From the NCBI GenBank assembly GCA_024138015.1, contig JAMXBB010000009.1, positions 10,039,661 through 10,103,660 on the forward strand: a DNA stretch of 64,000 nucleotides, in the 5' to 3' direction. Below are positions 1 to 11,080 of this stretch, in pieces. Under the pieces are notes generated by a model. The model was given only the letters and a program-made list of their open reading frames with translations. It ran no database searches and was not told the DNA's origin. This DNA is from Lumnitzera littorea (lineage: Eukaryota > Streptophyta > Magnoliopsida > Myrtales > Combretaceae). Every line of letters starts with the position of its first letter. Positions within the stretch are counted from its first letter, which is position 1. Position numbers and translations under genes: made by a program.

Positions 1-420
1 CTGACATTTTTAGTACCCTGAGTTGAACATCCTGGCTTTAGAATGAGTGAATATCGGGCTTCTAGTTGAGTTTGCTCGTTTGGATGCTATTTTGGAAATC
101 CTACAAGAAAACCCAAGTTTTAGACTTTTTGGTGAATTAAAGATTTTATTTACCTTTTTTTTGGCTTTTTGTTGTTCTATTGTTTGCCACTTTTTTGTGT
201 TTTTTTTTTTAATTTTCTTTTTTTTTTAAAGTCAACTAAACAAATAAATGAATAATAATAATAATGAGTAAGAGATTGTACAATTAATGAAAATTTTATT
301 TACTAAAGCTACAAATTTATTAATCATAAGATCTAACCTATATAATGGACTAAAAGAAAAAAGAAGAAAAACGCCTAACTAATCTTCTTTAAAACTTAAA
401 TCTTATATTTACAAGAGTCG
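1..420 (-). other. Non-coding, T/A-rich stretch of element B beyond its first ORF
   Basis: I see no supported reading frame here. The plus strand shows T runs around 190-230 and an AAT-rich patch near 246-265. By position it should be the spacer between the first ORF and gag of element B on the minus strand. The short plus-strand frame across 47-229 ends in runs of Phe encoded by poly-T and is not a gene. Confidence 0.5.
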
Positions 421-1932
421 GCAGATCTGGCTAGGATGGGCTTCATCAACTTCCTTCATAAGTCTTCATATCACAACATCCCTTTCTTGAATCTTGCTCC
501 TCAAAAATTGATTTTCTTTTAGCAGTCTCTTATTTTCCAGCTTTAACTTTTCAATGATTCTCTTACTTTCTTGGAACTGGGCTTCAACTCTGGCCTGTAT
601 GGTATCTCGGTAGGCTTGCTTGGTAGTTGAAAGACGTATTGGTTTTGGCTTGTGTTTGAATACGTTTAGAGCTTCATACTATATTTTTCCAGTTTTCTCT
701 AATTGATCATAAATAAATTGCTTGGAGGCTCGGTATTCTCCGACTTGCCCCCTCAAAGTTCTCATATTGACTATCTTCTTGATTTCTCTTTATTCTTACA
801 GCTTTATGAGTTTTGCTAGTCGTCGAATTAAAATAGCCGTGGGTAGATAAGGATCTTGATAGTTCATTGTGATGACATCCAAGGAGTCCCTGTAAGCTAT
901 CTATAGAAGTGGACCCAACTGTCTGGTGACACAAGTTGGGAAATATCCTATACAGCCTATAATATTGATAAAGGGGACTCCTGCATAGTTGGCGCACCCT
1001 AAGACGACTTGAGTGTAGTGGCATCATCCAATTGTCCACATAAAGTTTACTGGCTGCATTTTGCTGATAACTGACACCCATCCATTAAACTGAGCTTCAT
1101 TCGGTACCTTGAGGTAGTGGACAAAGTCGTCAATTAGATTCATATTTTTAGTCAGGGACTCTTTGAAAAGATTCCCTCCATACTCTTGTGTGTGACTAAG
1201 AAACCATACGGTAAGGATTATAGGGTTAGTCGTGAAATAACCATGCCCTTGCTTCTTTAAGTGGGTGAGTGTCTTAAACTGTTTTGCCAGTAACATCGGT
1301 ATATAGGATTTACCAGCTAGAAATTGAGTCACTAGCTCAGGAACTCTATAATGGACTTGACTATATTTAAAGGGAAATAGCACTGATCCAAACACTGCTA
1401 CAATAAGTGCGTTGACCATCTTTTAGGCCTATGATTCATAGCCTCCATAAAATATTTGACGATATCTCTGATAAGCATTTGGGTTTGAAAACTACTCCAC
1501 TAATCTTAAGATATTGAGACATTTTCAGCCCTTTGAAGACAAGAATAGTGCTAAGGTTGACTTCTTGACTCCCAACAATGTCATGAAAGCTTTCTTGAGC
1601 TGAACTCTAAGATCAGGTATAGCTATGCCTGCTTCGAGGGGCAGGGCACTAAGTAGCTGTAAGTACTCTTCTATAACAGGTGTCAATACGTGTAGACCGA
1701 AGTTGAAAGTTGCAAATTTTGGATCTTAGTAATGGATAAGAGCCTGAATTAAAGGCCAGTAGAGCTGGACCTGCATAAGGGATATGACTAGCCTGATCTT
1801 TTTGCGAATGTGGTCTTGTTTGGCAGGCGGAAGCTGGTTCAACCAATCTCTCAAGATGGCCTTAGGGAAAAAGTACTTATTCAATTGGACTTCATATATG
1901 GGCTTTGGACTGACATTACTTTGACTCTCCAT
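421..1932 (-). pseudogene. DUF7745-type protein (ORF1 of element B), broken
   Basis: Read from a start at 1932 (MESQSN...), the degraded frame spans about 500 codons. The central part resembles the plant DUF7745 domain: a segment beginning MVNALIVAVFGSVLFP (1419 downward), then a Leu/Trp-rich stretch near LTVWFLSHTQ, then after a frameshift near 1024 the block GCIGYFPTCVTRQLG, corresponding to the conserved G-x-I-x-Y-x-P-x-x-x-x-R-Q-L-G end of the domain. The last part (about 421-600) is a charged heptad-like coiled coil (KLKLENKRLLKENQFLRSK). Stops occur at 1726 and elsewhere and the frame shifts at least once, so it is dead. The family is common in plant genomes beside retroelements and its function is unknown. 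Here it directly follows a primer site and leader, so it is the element's own ORF. I am confident of the coding origin and fairly confident of the family. Confidence 0.6.
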
Positions 1933-2840
1933 ATCTATATCACAAAAAAAATATAAACAAAATAAAAGGCAACGATTATTGGCAACAAGGCCACTAAATT
2001 TAGAATAAAGTTGGATATGATGTTAATAATTTCGCAGCTTTTTCAAAGATTTTCTTAGAAACTATGCAGTCTTTCACTGACTAAGGAGCAGTAAAATAAA
2101 AAAAATAAAACACATATAACATAAGGAAATAAAATATTCTCAGAGAAACAAGCATAATCTAATATATAAAAAATGCAATATGTTATATACAGATGCAATG
2201 CAGTAGGGTTGGTAATTAATAAATTATAAGAAGTATGATAAATCCGTAGTCAAGGAGTACTCTTATATATAAGTAGGATTGAAATAGGATTTTTTAAAAA
2301 AAAATGAAGCTCGTGAATACTTATATATAAGGGTTACTGGTTTTTTTTTAAAATTAATTTTCCTTTTTTAAAAAAGAAAGTCAAACCAACCATAGATTAA
2401 TCGAGCTTTTTCTATAATTTAAAAAAATAACTACCCTTTGTTTTGAAAAAGATGATGCAAGAGGATGGGGTCTATGGGTCCTAGGCTTTGTAGATTCAAG
2501 GCTTTCTGAATAGAAGCTTAATGAGCTATATTGAAACTTGAGTGGACTTACCTATTATTATTAGGCGGGGGTAAAGACCCCAATAACCTGAGGGTTATAC
2601 AATAGCAGCCTGTCCTAGGTTTCTAAGGTGGCCTAAGTTTAACTACATCTAAATACACAGATGGTTAATAAAAAACCCCCCTAATTCTCTTAAAGGGTCC
2701 ATTAGGCCAGCCTTTTTCTCATTAAGGCCTGCATCACTAAAAGACAATTAATACAACTATAATATACTACAAAAGAAAATAATGATACAAAAGCTCATTA
2801 ATTTTTTTTTTTTAACTTTCACATGACTAGCTTACCAAGT
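1933..2840 (-). other. Leader of element B between primer site and ORF1
   Basis: Untranslated leader, AT-rich, with no reading frame. It aligns by eye with 52070-52760 of element F, including a shared block around 2440-2480 (F: 52420-52450, CCATCC...CATC) and the TATATATAAGTATTCACGA-like stretch near 2310-2330 (F: 52560-52575). This shared leader is strong evidence that B and F are copies of one family. Confidence 0.6.
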
Positions 2841-2860
2841 GTCCCTAGTGGAGTCGCCAA
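2841..2860 (-). promoter_or_regulatory. Primer-binding site, tRNA-Arg type (element B)
   Basis: The minus strand reads TTGGCGACTCCACTAGGGAC. Plant tRNA-Arg(ACG) ends ...CCCCAGCGGAGTCG-CCA, whose complement is TGGCGACTCCGCTGGGG, so the site matches except at two positions of the first 17. It lies 3 bases inside the LTR end, as expected for minus-strand priming. Confidence 0.8.
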
Positions 2861-3789
2861 TTCTGTCGAGCTCTATTTCGATTTTCTTAATTTAACTTAT
2901 ATTAAGCCCAGCTTGCTTAATACATATTACTCGATATTAAACTAAGGAAAAGAATTTTTTTTTTTTTAAATGGAGTTGCTAGGTAGTTCAACGAGTAAAA
3001 AAAATAAAATTAGGGTTTTTGGATGGGAAAACCTTAATTTAACTACTAGTTTATAGATATTCTAGAAAAATTAAATTTTAGAAAGTTGAACCAGAAAACT
3101 AGGTTCAGGAGATAACCTATTAAACTAAGTTATCATGTGAAAATTAAAAAAAAAAAAAACTGATGGGCTTTATTTTTGTAATTTTTCTAAAAATATTAAA
3201 AATATACGTAAATTCACAAAATGTAACTAAAAATAATTTTTTATTACGAATTTTTTAAGAAAAAGGGAAAAAGCTTTATTTTTTTATTTTTTAGACGGTT
3301 GCTATGGTGGTGCTTACGTATTTGCTAGTCGGGATTAAATCGACCGTAGTTCTTTTTTTATAAAAATTTTTAGTGGGCAGGTTATTTTTATTTCGAGAAC
3401 CGAGTTAGGTTTACGCTTTTTTATCAATTTATTATTTTAAGAAAAAAAACCTAAGAAGTCTAATTTTTTTGAATTAAATAAAGAAATTCGTAACTAACTA
3501 AATTTTTTTGGAAAAAACTCAGTTTAAGATTTTTTATTTTTTAAAACCACTATATGTCAATATATATATTTTTATTAAAAAAGACATGATTTTTCAAAAA
3601 AGAAAAAAGAAATAATTCAACTAAATTTTATTGGAAAATAAAAAATTTGCAATAAGAATAAATAATAAAAAACCTACACTTAAACACAAAAATAGTTAAT
3701 AAAGAAAAAGAAAAAAAAACATAACTAGTAAAGTAAATTAATAAAAATTAACAAAATAAATAAAAAAATAAAAAATTTACCTAGCGTTG

Positions 3790-4330
3790 AATCATGTCGA
3801 TATTAGGCGGTGATGGGTAAGTGTCTTAGCACTGCGTGGGCGATACTGGCGAGTGTGGGCGAGTACTGGGGTGTTGTTGGACGAGGATTTAAGCTACGTG
3901 GGAGAGTGAGGGGTGAGTGTGGATGATCACTGGGCAAGCGCGGGAGATCACTGGGCAAGACTAGGTGTATACGGGGGAGGATTTGGGTGACGTGGCGAGG
4001 GCTTGGGCGATGTGGCAAGGGCTTGGGTGATGTAGGCGCTAACTCGAGTGACATTGGGCGATAGATTGGGCGATATGTGGGGCAATTGGGCGGTAGAGTG
4101 GGTGACAACATGGGGTGATTGGGCGGTGGAGTAGGTGATACAGCGAGGATGTAGGCGATGTTAGCGGCGGCGGTGTTGTAGTGGTTGTGCGATGGTGGTT
4201 GTGGTGGTTTCGCGGTGGTTTGGGTGGTGGCGCATGGTGTTTTAGGTGGTAACGCATGTTGTTTTGAGTGGTAACGCATGGTGTTTTGAGTAGTGGCGCG
4301 TGGTGTTTTGGGTAGTGTTTTTGAAAGAGT
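3790..4330 (-). repeat. GC-rich imperfect repeat in the LTR of element B
   Basis: A G-rich plus strand (C-rich minus strand) stands out in the AT-rich background. It repeats loose units such as GGGCGATxxGTGGGCGA and GTGGTGGTTT-like blocks (for example near 3838-3870, 4000-4080, 4190-4320). Proline-rich minus-strand frames across 3803-4279 arise from this composition and have no recognisable domain, so I treat it as LTR R/U5 sequence just downstream of the TATA box. Confidence 0.5.
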
Positions 4331-4380
4331 GTGATTAAAAAAAAAAAAAAAAACCTATCTCAACTTCCCTGTCAATGTGC

Positions 4381-4390
4381 TATTTATAAA
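4381..4390 (-). promoter_or_regulatory. Putative LTR promoter TATA box (element B)
   Basis: The minus strand reads TTTATAAATA, followed by a C-rich, GC-richer transcribed stretch. Element F has TTTATAAATT at the equivalent place (50183-50192). Conservation between the two copies supports a core promoter. Confidence 0.5.
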
Positions 4391-4639
4391 CTCAAAATCA
4401 CATTTTTTGTATCTAAAATACGGAAGATACGATAATGATTTGTTAAGGATTTACCTTAACTTTTAGAAACCCTAGTTTATTTTGGGTTATTTTATTTTTT
4501 CTAAGGCCCGATTTGATCTAATTAAATATAGCTCGATAATTTAATAAATTCTGATTTGAGCCCCTAAATTAAATGAATTTTTATTCTATATTAGTCTGAC
4601 CCAAAATTAATTAAGCTTATATCGTTCCTTGGTCCAACA

Positions 4640-4735
4640 ATTTAACTCAATTTAACTTGACATGACTCAACTCATGACTCAACTTACTACGACTTGACTT
4701 AATATGACTTGACGTGACTTGATTTTCTTTTTCTT
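4640..4735 (-). repeat. Clustered GTCA/TGAC motifs in U3 of element B
   Basis: Many copies of TTGAC/TGACT (plus strand) are packed into about 95 bases, for example TTGACATGACTCAACTCATG near 4656. The equivalent part of F's LTR (49755-49850) holds a similar cluster built from AGTCGAGTC/ATATCGAGTC units, so the cluster is a family trait rather than chance. Confidence 0.5.
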
Positions 4736-4807
4736 TTTCTATTTATTTATTAACCTGACTTAATTAATCAAAAAATAAAAAAATTGGCAAAAATGAGGTG
4801 TTTACAC

Positions 4808-7800
4808 CCTCGTAGACACAGGAGCATCCCATCTTTTCATTTCCGATATGGCAGTAAAGAAGTTGGAGCTAAAAGTAGAGGAGACCAAAACATGGCTCAA
4901 AACAGTCTACTTAAAAGAAGTTCTCACTATCGGAGTAGCCAGAGGGATAAAGCTCCATATTGGGGGTTGGTAGGGAAAGGAGACCGTTGAAGTAGTGCTA
5001 ATGGATGATTTTGAGTTTATGATTAGGATGGATTTCTTATGTCGCATTGATGCCCTTATCGTACCGTGGGCTAATTGCATTTATGTATTTGATCACAATT
5101 CATAATGTGTAGTCCCTGTCGTAAGAAAGATAGGCCAAGCTACCAAATTCCTATTGGCTATGCAATTGGCAAAGGTCCTTAAGAAGAATGGAGTCACTTC
5201 CTTGGCAGCCTTTAAAGTCAAGGAAGAAACTATTGGTCAGGAAAGCATTCCACCTTAAGTAGGGGAGATATTGGAAGAATTTAGTGATATAATGCCGCCA
5301 ATGTTGCCTAAGAAGTTATCGCCAAGAAGAGAGGTGGACCATGTGATAGAATTGGAACCTATAGCCAAGTTGCCTGTCGCCATTTCGTATAGGATGTCAC
5401 CTCTAGAATTAGAAGAGTTAAGGCGACAATTGAAAGAATTACTAGAAGCAGGTTTCATTAAGCCTTCAAAGGTACCTTTTTGGAGCTCCTATACTCTTTT
5501 AGAAGAAATAAGATGGATCATTCCAAATGTGTATTGATTATCGAGCCTTAAACAAGGTCACTAAAAAGAATAAGTATCCCATTCCATTAGTATTGGACCT
5601 ATTCGATAGGTTGGGGGAAGCTAGATACTTCTCTAAATTAGATCTACGGTCGGAATATCACTAAGTGAGGATTACAGAAAGAGACAAACCTAAGACCACT
5701 TGTGTTATAAGGTATGGTGCTTTTGAATTCCTGGTAATGCCGTTTAACCTTACTAATGCCCCGGCTACTTTTTGTATACTTATGAATTGAGTTTTAGCTC
5801 CTTGTCTTAATCAATTTGTAGTAGTATATTTGGATGATATTATGATTTATAGTAAGATGTTGGAGGAACACATAGAGCACCTTCGTTCGGTATTCTTAGC
5901 CTTGAGAAGGAATGATCTATATGTGAAATTAAAGAAATGTGCTTTTACGTAAGAAGAGGTGACGTTCCTTGGTCATGTAATGGGGGGAGGAAAGATTAGA
6001 ATGGACGAAGGAAAGGTATGGGTCATCTAGGATTGGAAGGAGCCTACTAAGCCTACTGAGTTGAGATTCTTCCTTGGCTTAGTGAATTACTATAGAATAT
6101 TCATTAAGGGCTATTCGAGGATAGTAAGCCCATTGACAGACTTACTCAAAAAGAATACCCCTTGGGTTTGGAGTACGAATAGACGATAGGTACTAGAGAA
6201 CTTAAAGATGGCCATCACTAAGGAGCCTGTCCTTTTCTTTCCTAACTTTAGCAAACCTTTTGAGGAATGTATAGATGCTAGTGATTTTGCTATTAGAGGA
6301 GTTTTAATGCAGGAAAGACACCCTGTGGTGTTTGAAAGCCAGAAGCTGAATGACACAGAGAGGCGATACCTAGTGCATGAAAAGGAGATGACAGCGATAA
6401 TGTACTGTCTTCGGCTATGGAGGTACTATTTGTTAGGGAAGCAGTTTATGGTCAAAACCGACAATATGACTGCTAGCTATTTTCAAACTTAGAAGAAACT
6501 CTCTTCTAAGCAAGCCTGATGGCAGGTTTTCCTAGCAGAATTCGATTTTGACCATGAGCATAAGTTAGGTAAGACTAATGTCGTAGTGGATGCTTTGAGC
6601 CGAAGGGTTGAGTTGGCAGCCATCAATAAACTTAAAAGCAACTTTGTTGATAGAATTCGAGAGGGGATAGAGAGTGATAAGCGAGCTAAAGCTCTATTGA
6701 TCCAATGTCAAGAAGGGAAAACAATGAGATTTTGGCAAGAGAATGGATTAGTATACATAAAGGGACATCGAATATATGTGCCTTACTCCTTGAACCTAAG
6801 GAGGGAGATACTTAGAAAGTGTCACGATTCTAAATGGGTAGGTCATTTAGGAATGTACTGTACCCAAGCCTTAGTGGAGGAGAAGTATTTTTTACCACAC
6901 ATAAGGGAAGATGTTGAGAGCTATGTTCGGACTTGTCTTGGGTGCCAACAAGACAAAGTAGAACATAAGGCAACTCCAGGGCTACTAGAGCCTCTTCCCA
7001 TTCCTGAACGGCCATAGGAGAGTGTTTCTATGGACTTCATTGTAAGTTTACCCCGATTAGATGGGTATGGTACAGTTATGGTTGTGGTAGAGAGGTTCTC
7101 AAAATATGCGACTTTTATTCCAGCAACAAAGGAGTGCCTGGCAGATGAGGTTGCTCGATTGTTCTTGAGACATGTAGTAAAGTATTAAGGCTTGCCAAGA
7201 AACATCGTGAGTGATTGAGATGGGAGATTCATAGGGAAATTTTGGATAGAATTGTTCAAACTTTTAGGATCTAAGTTGAACTTTTCAACTTGTTTGCACC
7301 CCTAGACAGACGACTAGACAGAGCGAGTAAATGCTCTGGTGGAATTATATTTAAGGCATTTTATAGGAGCTAACTAATGCGATTGGACTAAGTTGTTAGA
7401 TGCAGCGTAGTTCTCATTCAACCTATAGAAGAATGAGTCTATCGGATAAAGTCCTTTTGAGATGGTCCTAGGAAGGTAACCCTTAACTCCTAATATAGTA
7501 ACAATGAGATATATGGGGTCTAGCCCTCCCGCATATAAATTTGCAAGGGAATGACAAGAAAATCATGACTTAGCTTGGACATACTTAGACCAAGTTATCA
7601 AGAGAATGAAGAAGATTACAAACAAGAAGTGTAGGTCGATGGAATATCAAGTAAGCGTCTAAGTGCTTATTAAGTTACATTTGATACAACATACGAGGGG
7701 TTAATTGCATAAAGGTTTGATGAAGCACTACGGGGGCCCATTTGCAATTGTGAAACGAGTGGGGTGAGTGTCTTATAAATTAGAACTTCCATCCAAATTG

Positions 7801-8085
7801 AAATTCTACCTGGTTTTCCACGTGAGCATGCTAAAACCATTCCATAAGGATGAGGAAGACCTTATAAGAGCTATATCACAAAGGCTTCCAATAAGAGTAT
7901 GAGATTCATTTGACAAAGAAGTTGAAGAGATCATAGCTGATAGACATGCGGGGAGACGTGGATAAACTCCTAGACATGAGTATATGGTTATGTGGAAGGG
8001 AAGACCAAAGAGTGAGGCTAGTTGGGAACCAGTCGAAGCACTATAGCAATTCAAAGACAAGATTCAAAAGTTCCATAATGAATGA
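4808..8085 (+). pseudogene. Ty3/gypsy pol polyprotein of element A (PR-RT-RNH-INT-chromodomain), broken
   Basis: Protease: VDTGASHLFIS near 4812. Reverse transcriptase: from about 5270 (VDHVIELEP, then MCIDYRALNK near 5530) with an intact YLDDIMIYS at about 5829. RNase H: 6190-6490 (CIDASDFAIRGVLMQE; TDN near 6456). The long frame 6586-7017 holds the end of RNase H/connection and the integrase zinc-binding region (HDSKWVGHLGM, then CLGCQQDK). The integrase core follows at 7019-7560 (SMDFIVSLPRLDG; VVVERFSKYATF; IVSD then a stop), with stops in the TDGQTE-like motif. Chromodomain: about 7910-8050 (EYMVMWKGRPKSEASWEPVE). There are more than twenty in-frame stops and a frameshift near 5480. Stops fall mostly at ancestral Gln, Trp or Arg codons. 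The sequence resembles plant chromovirus pol proteins; the exact lineage is not settled. Confidence 0.85.
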
Positions 8086-8107
8086 GCGACGAGGGTGTCA
8101 CCAAATT

Positions 8108-8120
8108 GAGTAGGAGAGAA
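8108..8120 (+). promoter_or_regulatory. Polypurine tract of element A
   Basis: GAGTAGGAGAGAA, purine-rich with one T, directly precedes the TG of the 3' LTR. This is the expected plus-strand primer position. Confidence 0.6.
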
Positions 8121-8523
8121 TGTTATGAACCTCCCAAAATAGGCCATTCCTAAAAGGTTCTTAAAGCCTAAGACTAAAGCCCAAGCCCATTAGAAGCTTC
8201 TAGAAGATGAAGAGTTTCAAAAGGTTTCAGAGAAGTTCAGAATTTTATATAGTAGTAGGTGGGGTAGGTGAATGTGGTAGTTGTGAATCAATTATAACTG
8301 TTAGATCGAATTGATCTTAACCATTAATTTGTAAAGGCTTTCTATATATACAGGAGTGTTCTCTTTAAATGTAAGACACCAATCATTTGAGTAAATATAA
8401 CATACCTTCAAAGTTTATCTCTCTAAATTTTGTGAGTGTGCTACAGGCTAACTTAGCCTTTCCTAGTGTGATCAAGAATGCTAGGTGCCGTACGGGATCG
8501 AGTGACGGAATTCACCTGTGACA
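8121..8523 (+). repeat. 3' LTR of element A (about 0.4 kb)
   Basis: Starts TGTTATGAACCTCCC right after the purine tract and ends ...CACCTGTGACA, so it has TG...CA ends with partly inverted tips. A TATATATA box lies at 8343-8350. The 5' partner is outside the window, so the boundary rests on the ends, the purine tract and its place 35 bases after the pol stop. Confidence 0.65.
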
Positions 8524-10719
8524 CATGCATCCAATATCCATCAGCATATGGCATCATCTCAATCTCATCTCTTTTCAAGTTTCAACTCTCAATTTCTCAT
8601 CCGGTTAAGTAAACTTGAAGGGCTTTAGACTTTCTTTTGAAATTGAAAAATGAGAGCATAGGAGAGAGAATGATTAGAGAGGCTAGGCTAATGAAAACCT
8701 ATTGACTATCACCATCTCGACATCTCCATCTCTATCTCTTCCATTGTATAGTTTCAAATTCTGGTAATTCCATAAATCAAGCTTTGATTTTTATTTTAGT
8801 TAGTTCAGCTCGATCTCTATTTCCCTTGTTTTTTATTTCCTTTCTTTTTTTCTCGATTTCGATCAATCTCTATTTATCTTCATTTTTCGGTATTTTTGAA
8901 ATGGTTATAAGAAATTGGTTAGTAAGCTTATATAGCTTTATTCTGTGCTTCCTTTTTCATAGAAACAAGTGCATTCTTGAAGCTTAGAAGGCAAAAGCTT
9001 TGATGTAGTTCTCACAATGATCAATTGACATTATTGACCAGTTCGCGAGTCAGGGTTAGGTTAGGGCTAAGTCTACTATTTTCTTGTCGGGGTGACTCAC
9101 GAGTTTGTGACATAAACCTTATAAGGTTTTTTGCAGGTTCTGGGAACCCTTGTAAAAAACCGGGGCGAGTTTGGGTTTGAGTTCGAGTTCTATAGAACCC
9201 GTTTCAAATTTGCCCAATTGGATCCCTAGGTAGCATAAGAATCGGATTTATATGGGTGGTTGTAATTAGGAGTGTAATTGAGTCAAGTTAAACCAATACA
9301 ACTTGACTTGGAAATTCAAAGCTCAAGCTGGGCTCGAGTTCAAGTTAGCTTAAAAATATACATGGCTTTATAAATTTTCTCTAACAAACATTATCTTCAC
9401 CTATATTTGAAAAAAATTAAAAATATATTAAAAATTATACTAAACTCGATTAAGTTCGTAAGTTTTGTGAGTTTAGTATTCTAAAACTTGAGATCGGTTT
9501 GATTCATTACTTAAGTGGCTTAAGCTTGAGTTCAATTCGACTCACTTAATCAATTTTAACAAAATTCAAGCCGTGAGTTTACATAATTTGTGAACTGATT
9601 TGATTTATTTGCACCTCTAATTATAATATAGGATAAAGTTCTTGTGTGACTAAACATCTTTCTTCTTCGATGTGTTTCTATCAATTGCATAATGTGACGT
9701 GAATGATGTCATTTGATAAGTGGGAAAATGCATAAGGATATGGTTTGGATTAGAAAGATCTTTGGTGATTAATAATGGGCAGATGGGTTAGCCTTGATGT
9801 TTACTTCACCGCCAGCTGTGAGAGGTTTCTTACCATAAATTCTGGCATGCCTCATGCAGCGTCTTATCTCAGGTTTTCGCTCCACGTAAGAATTGAGTGA
9901 AGTATACATGAAATCTTTTGATAATTTTAATTAACACTCAAAGCTTGATTGTAGAGCTTCATGACAAAATTAATTAAATTACTACAACTTAGACTCGGCA
10001 TGAACTATTAAATGATGGGCGATGGTCACATCTATTCATAGAACTAGTAAATAAAATTTATAACAAGTAACCTGAGACACTTGTTACAATGAAGTGATTG
10101 AACCTCGAATGTAATGTAGAGTTTGTTTTTTCATTTGTAAGTGTGCACGTGAGATAAATAAAATGATCATTTAAGGAAATTAATTAGCCTAGAAGTTTCA
10201 ATTTTAAAAACCAACAATGTTGGAGCAAAAAGCGACCACTTTTATGGCATTTGGTTTGGCAGTGGTTGTTTGTTGAAGAGTCATTATTTGCGATATCAAT
10301 CGAAGGCATCAATTAGTGAGAGGTCAGTTGGCTTTGAGTGCCTTTTGGGTTTCTTAGGTTTTGCTCATAAAGGTAGCATTTGTTTCATGTACAGTCAAAG
10401 GACAATGAGATTAGTATAGTACAAGAAGAATAATACAAGACGAATTCATATATTATGTTTGGTGCACTGACTGCAGCACATGACTTTTCCTTCCTTTTTT
10501 TTTTTTTTGGTGTTGTATGTTTTTTGTTATACAAAAATTCAATGTCAAAATGTCGATTTTGATAATTGTAATCTTTTACCCACGATTTGCTATTACATCA
10601 TCCTCACATCACAATCACTGACTTTACCACCATTGCCCTACTATTACTAAAATATGATCATTGTTGTTTGATTTTTCGCCACTAGTATAGCACTATAATA
10701 GCTATAGTGACACATTAGT

Positions 10720-11080
10720 CCATTCATAGTAGTGATCGTGACAATAGGGTGATGATTATATGTAGGTGATGGTAGCTAATATGGTAAAGGTGTTAGAAAT
10801 GTAGTGACTATAGCAATTGCAATGGCAACTGTAGTAGTAAAGTGGCAACCATAGTGGTAGGGATGTAATTTAGTGGTAGTGATAATGTGTGAAGGTTTTT
10901 GAGGTAGTGATGGTGGTGGTGGCTAAGGTAATGTAATGGTAGTAATGCGAGTGATGGTGGTGACATGATTGTAATAATATGGTAATGATAATGGTGGTGA
11001 CTAGTGTTAGTATTGTATTGGGGGGTAATAGTTATAATAGTAGTGGTGATGATAGTAGCAACAATAATGATGATAGTTAG
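10720..11080 (+). repeat. GTG/GTA/GAT trinucleotide-rich low-complexity patch
   Basis: The plus strand is dominated by GTGGT, TAGTAG, GATGGT and AATGGT units (for example GATGGTGGTGGTGGC near 10910 and GGTGATGATAGTAGCAACAA near 11046). Imperfect trinucleotide periodicity suggests a decayed microsatellite. No reading frame of note crosses it. Confidence 0.5.

Larger units (their letters stand above)
1..4806 (-). mobile_element. Element B: partial Ty3/gypsy element, tRNA-Arg primed, with DUF7745-type first ORF
   Basis: On the minus strand the order is 5' LTR (4806 to 2864), a primer-binding site complementary to the 3' end of plant tRNA-Arg, an untranslated leader of about 0.9 kb, then a degraded first ORF. 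The element runs off the left edge, so gag-pol and the 3' LTR are not visible. It is inserted in the protease region of element A: the LTR tip abuts the VDTGAS protease motif at 4808. Element F (49657 to about 57020) shares the LTR start, the primer site, leader sequence and poly-T patches, so B and F are one family. A tRNA-Arg primer and an extra ORF ahead of gag are known traits of the Tat/Ogre branch. Assignment to that branch is inference. Confidence 0.75.
2864..4806 (-). repeat. 5' LTR of element B (about 1.94 kb)
   Basis: On the minus strand the LTR starts TGTAAACACCTCATTTTTGCC (4806 downward, matching TGTAGACAACTCATTTTTGCC of F's LTR at 49657) and ends ...GAGCTCGACA at 2864, just before the primer site. 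It contains a U3 with repeated TGAC/GTCA motifs (about 4640-4730), a TATA box at 4381-4390, a GC-rich transcribed part (3790-4330) and a long AT-rich U5. It is shorter than F's LTR (2.39 kb), which has gained a tandem array. Confidence 0.75.
4807..8523 (+). mobile_element. Element A: 3' part of a Ty3/gypsy chromovirus
   Basis: Protease, reverse transcriptase, RNase H, integrase and a C-terminal chromodomain follow in the usual order, then a purine-rich tract and a 3' LTR (8121-8523). The order with integrase after RNase H defines Ty3/gypsy, and the chromodomain defines the chromovirus branch. The 5' LTR and gag lie left of the insertion of element B and are outside the window. The element is heavily mutated and cannot be autonomous. 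Confidence 0.85.

Noticed and set aside
47..229. 60-codon plus-strand frame ending in many Phe
   Set aside because: Produced by poly-T; no homology and opposite to element B's coding strand.
3803..4279. 158-codon proline-rich minus-strand open frame
   Set aside because: It lies in the GC-rich repeat of element B's LTR downstream of the TATA box, has no domain, and overlaps a second frame of the same composition.
8784..8987. 67-codon plus-strand frame, hydrophobic
   Set aside because: Phe/Leu/Ser-rich from T-rich DNA; no flanking gene signals, so not called a membrane protein.
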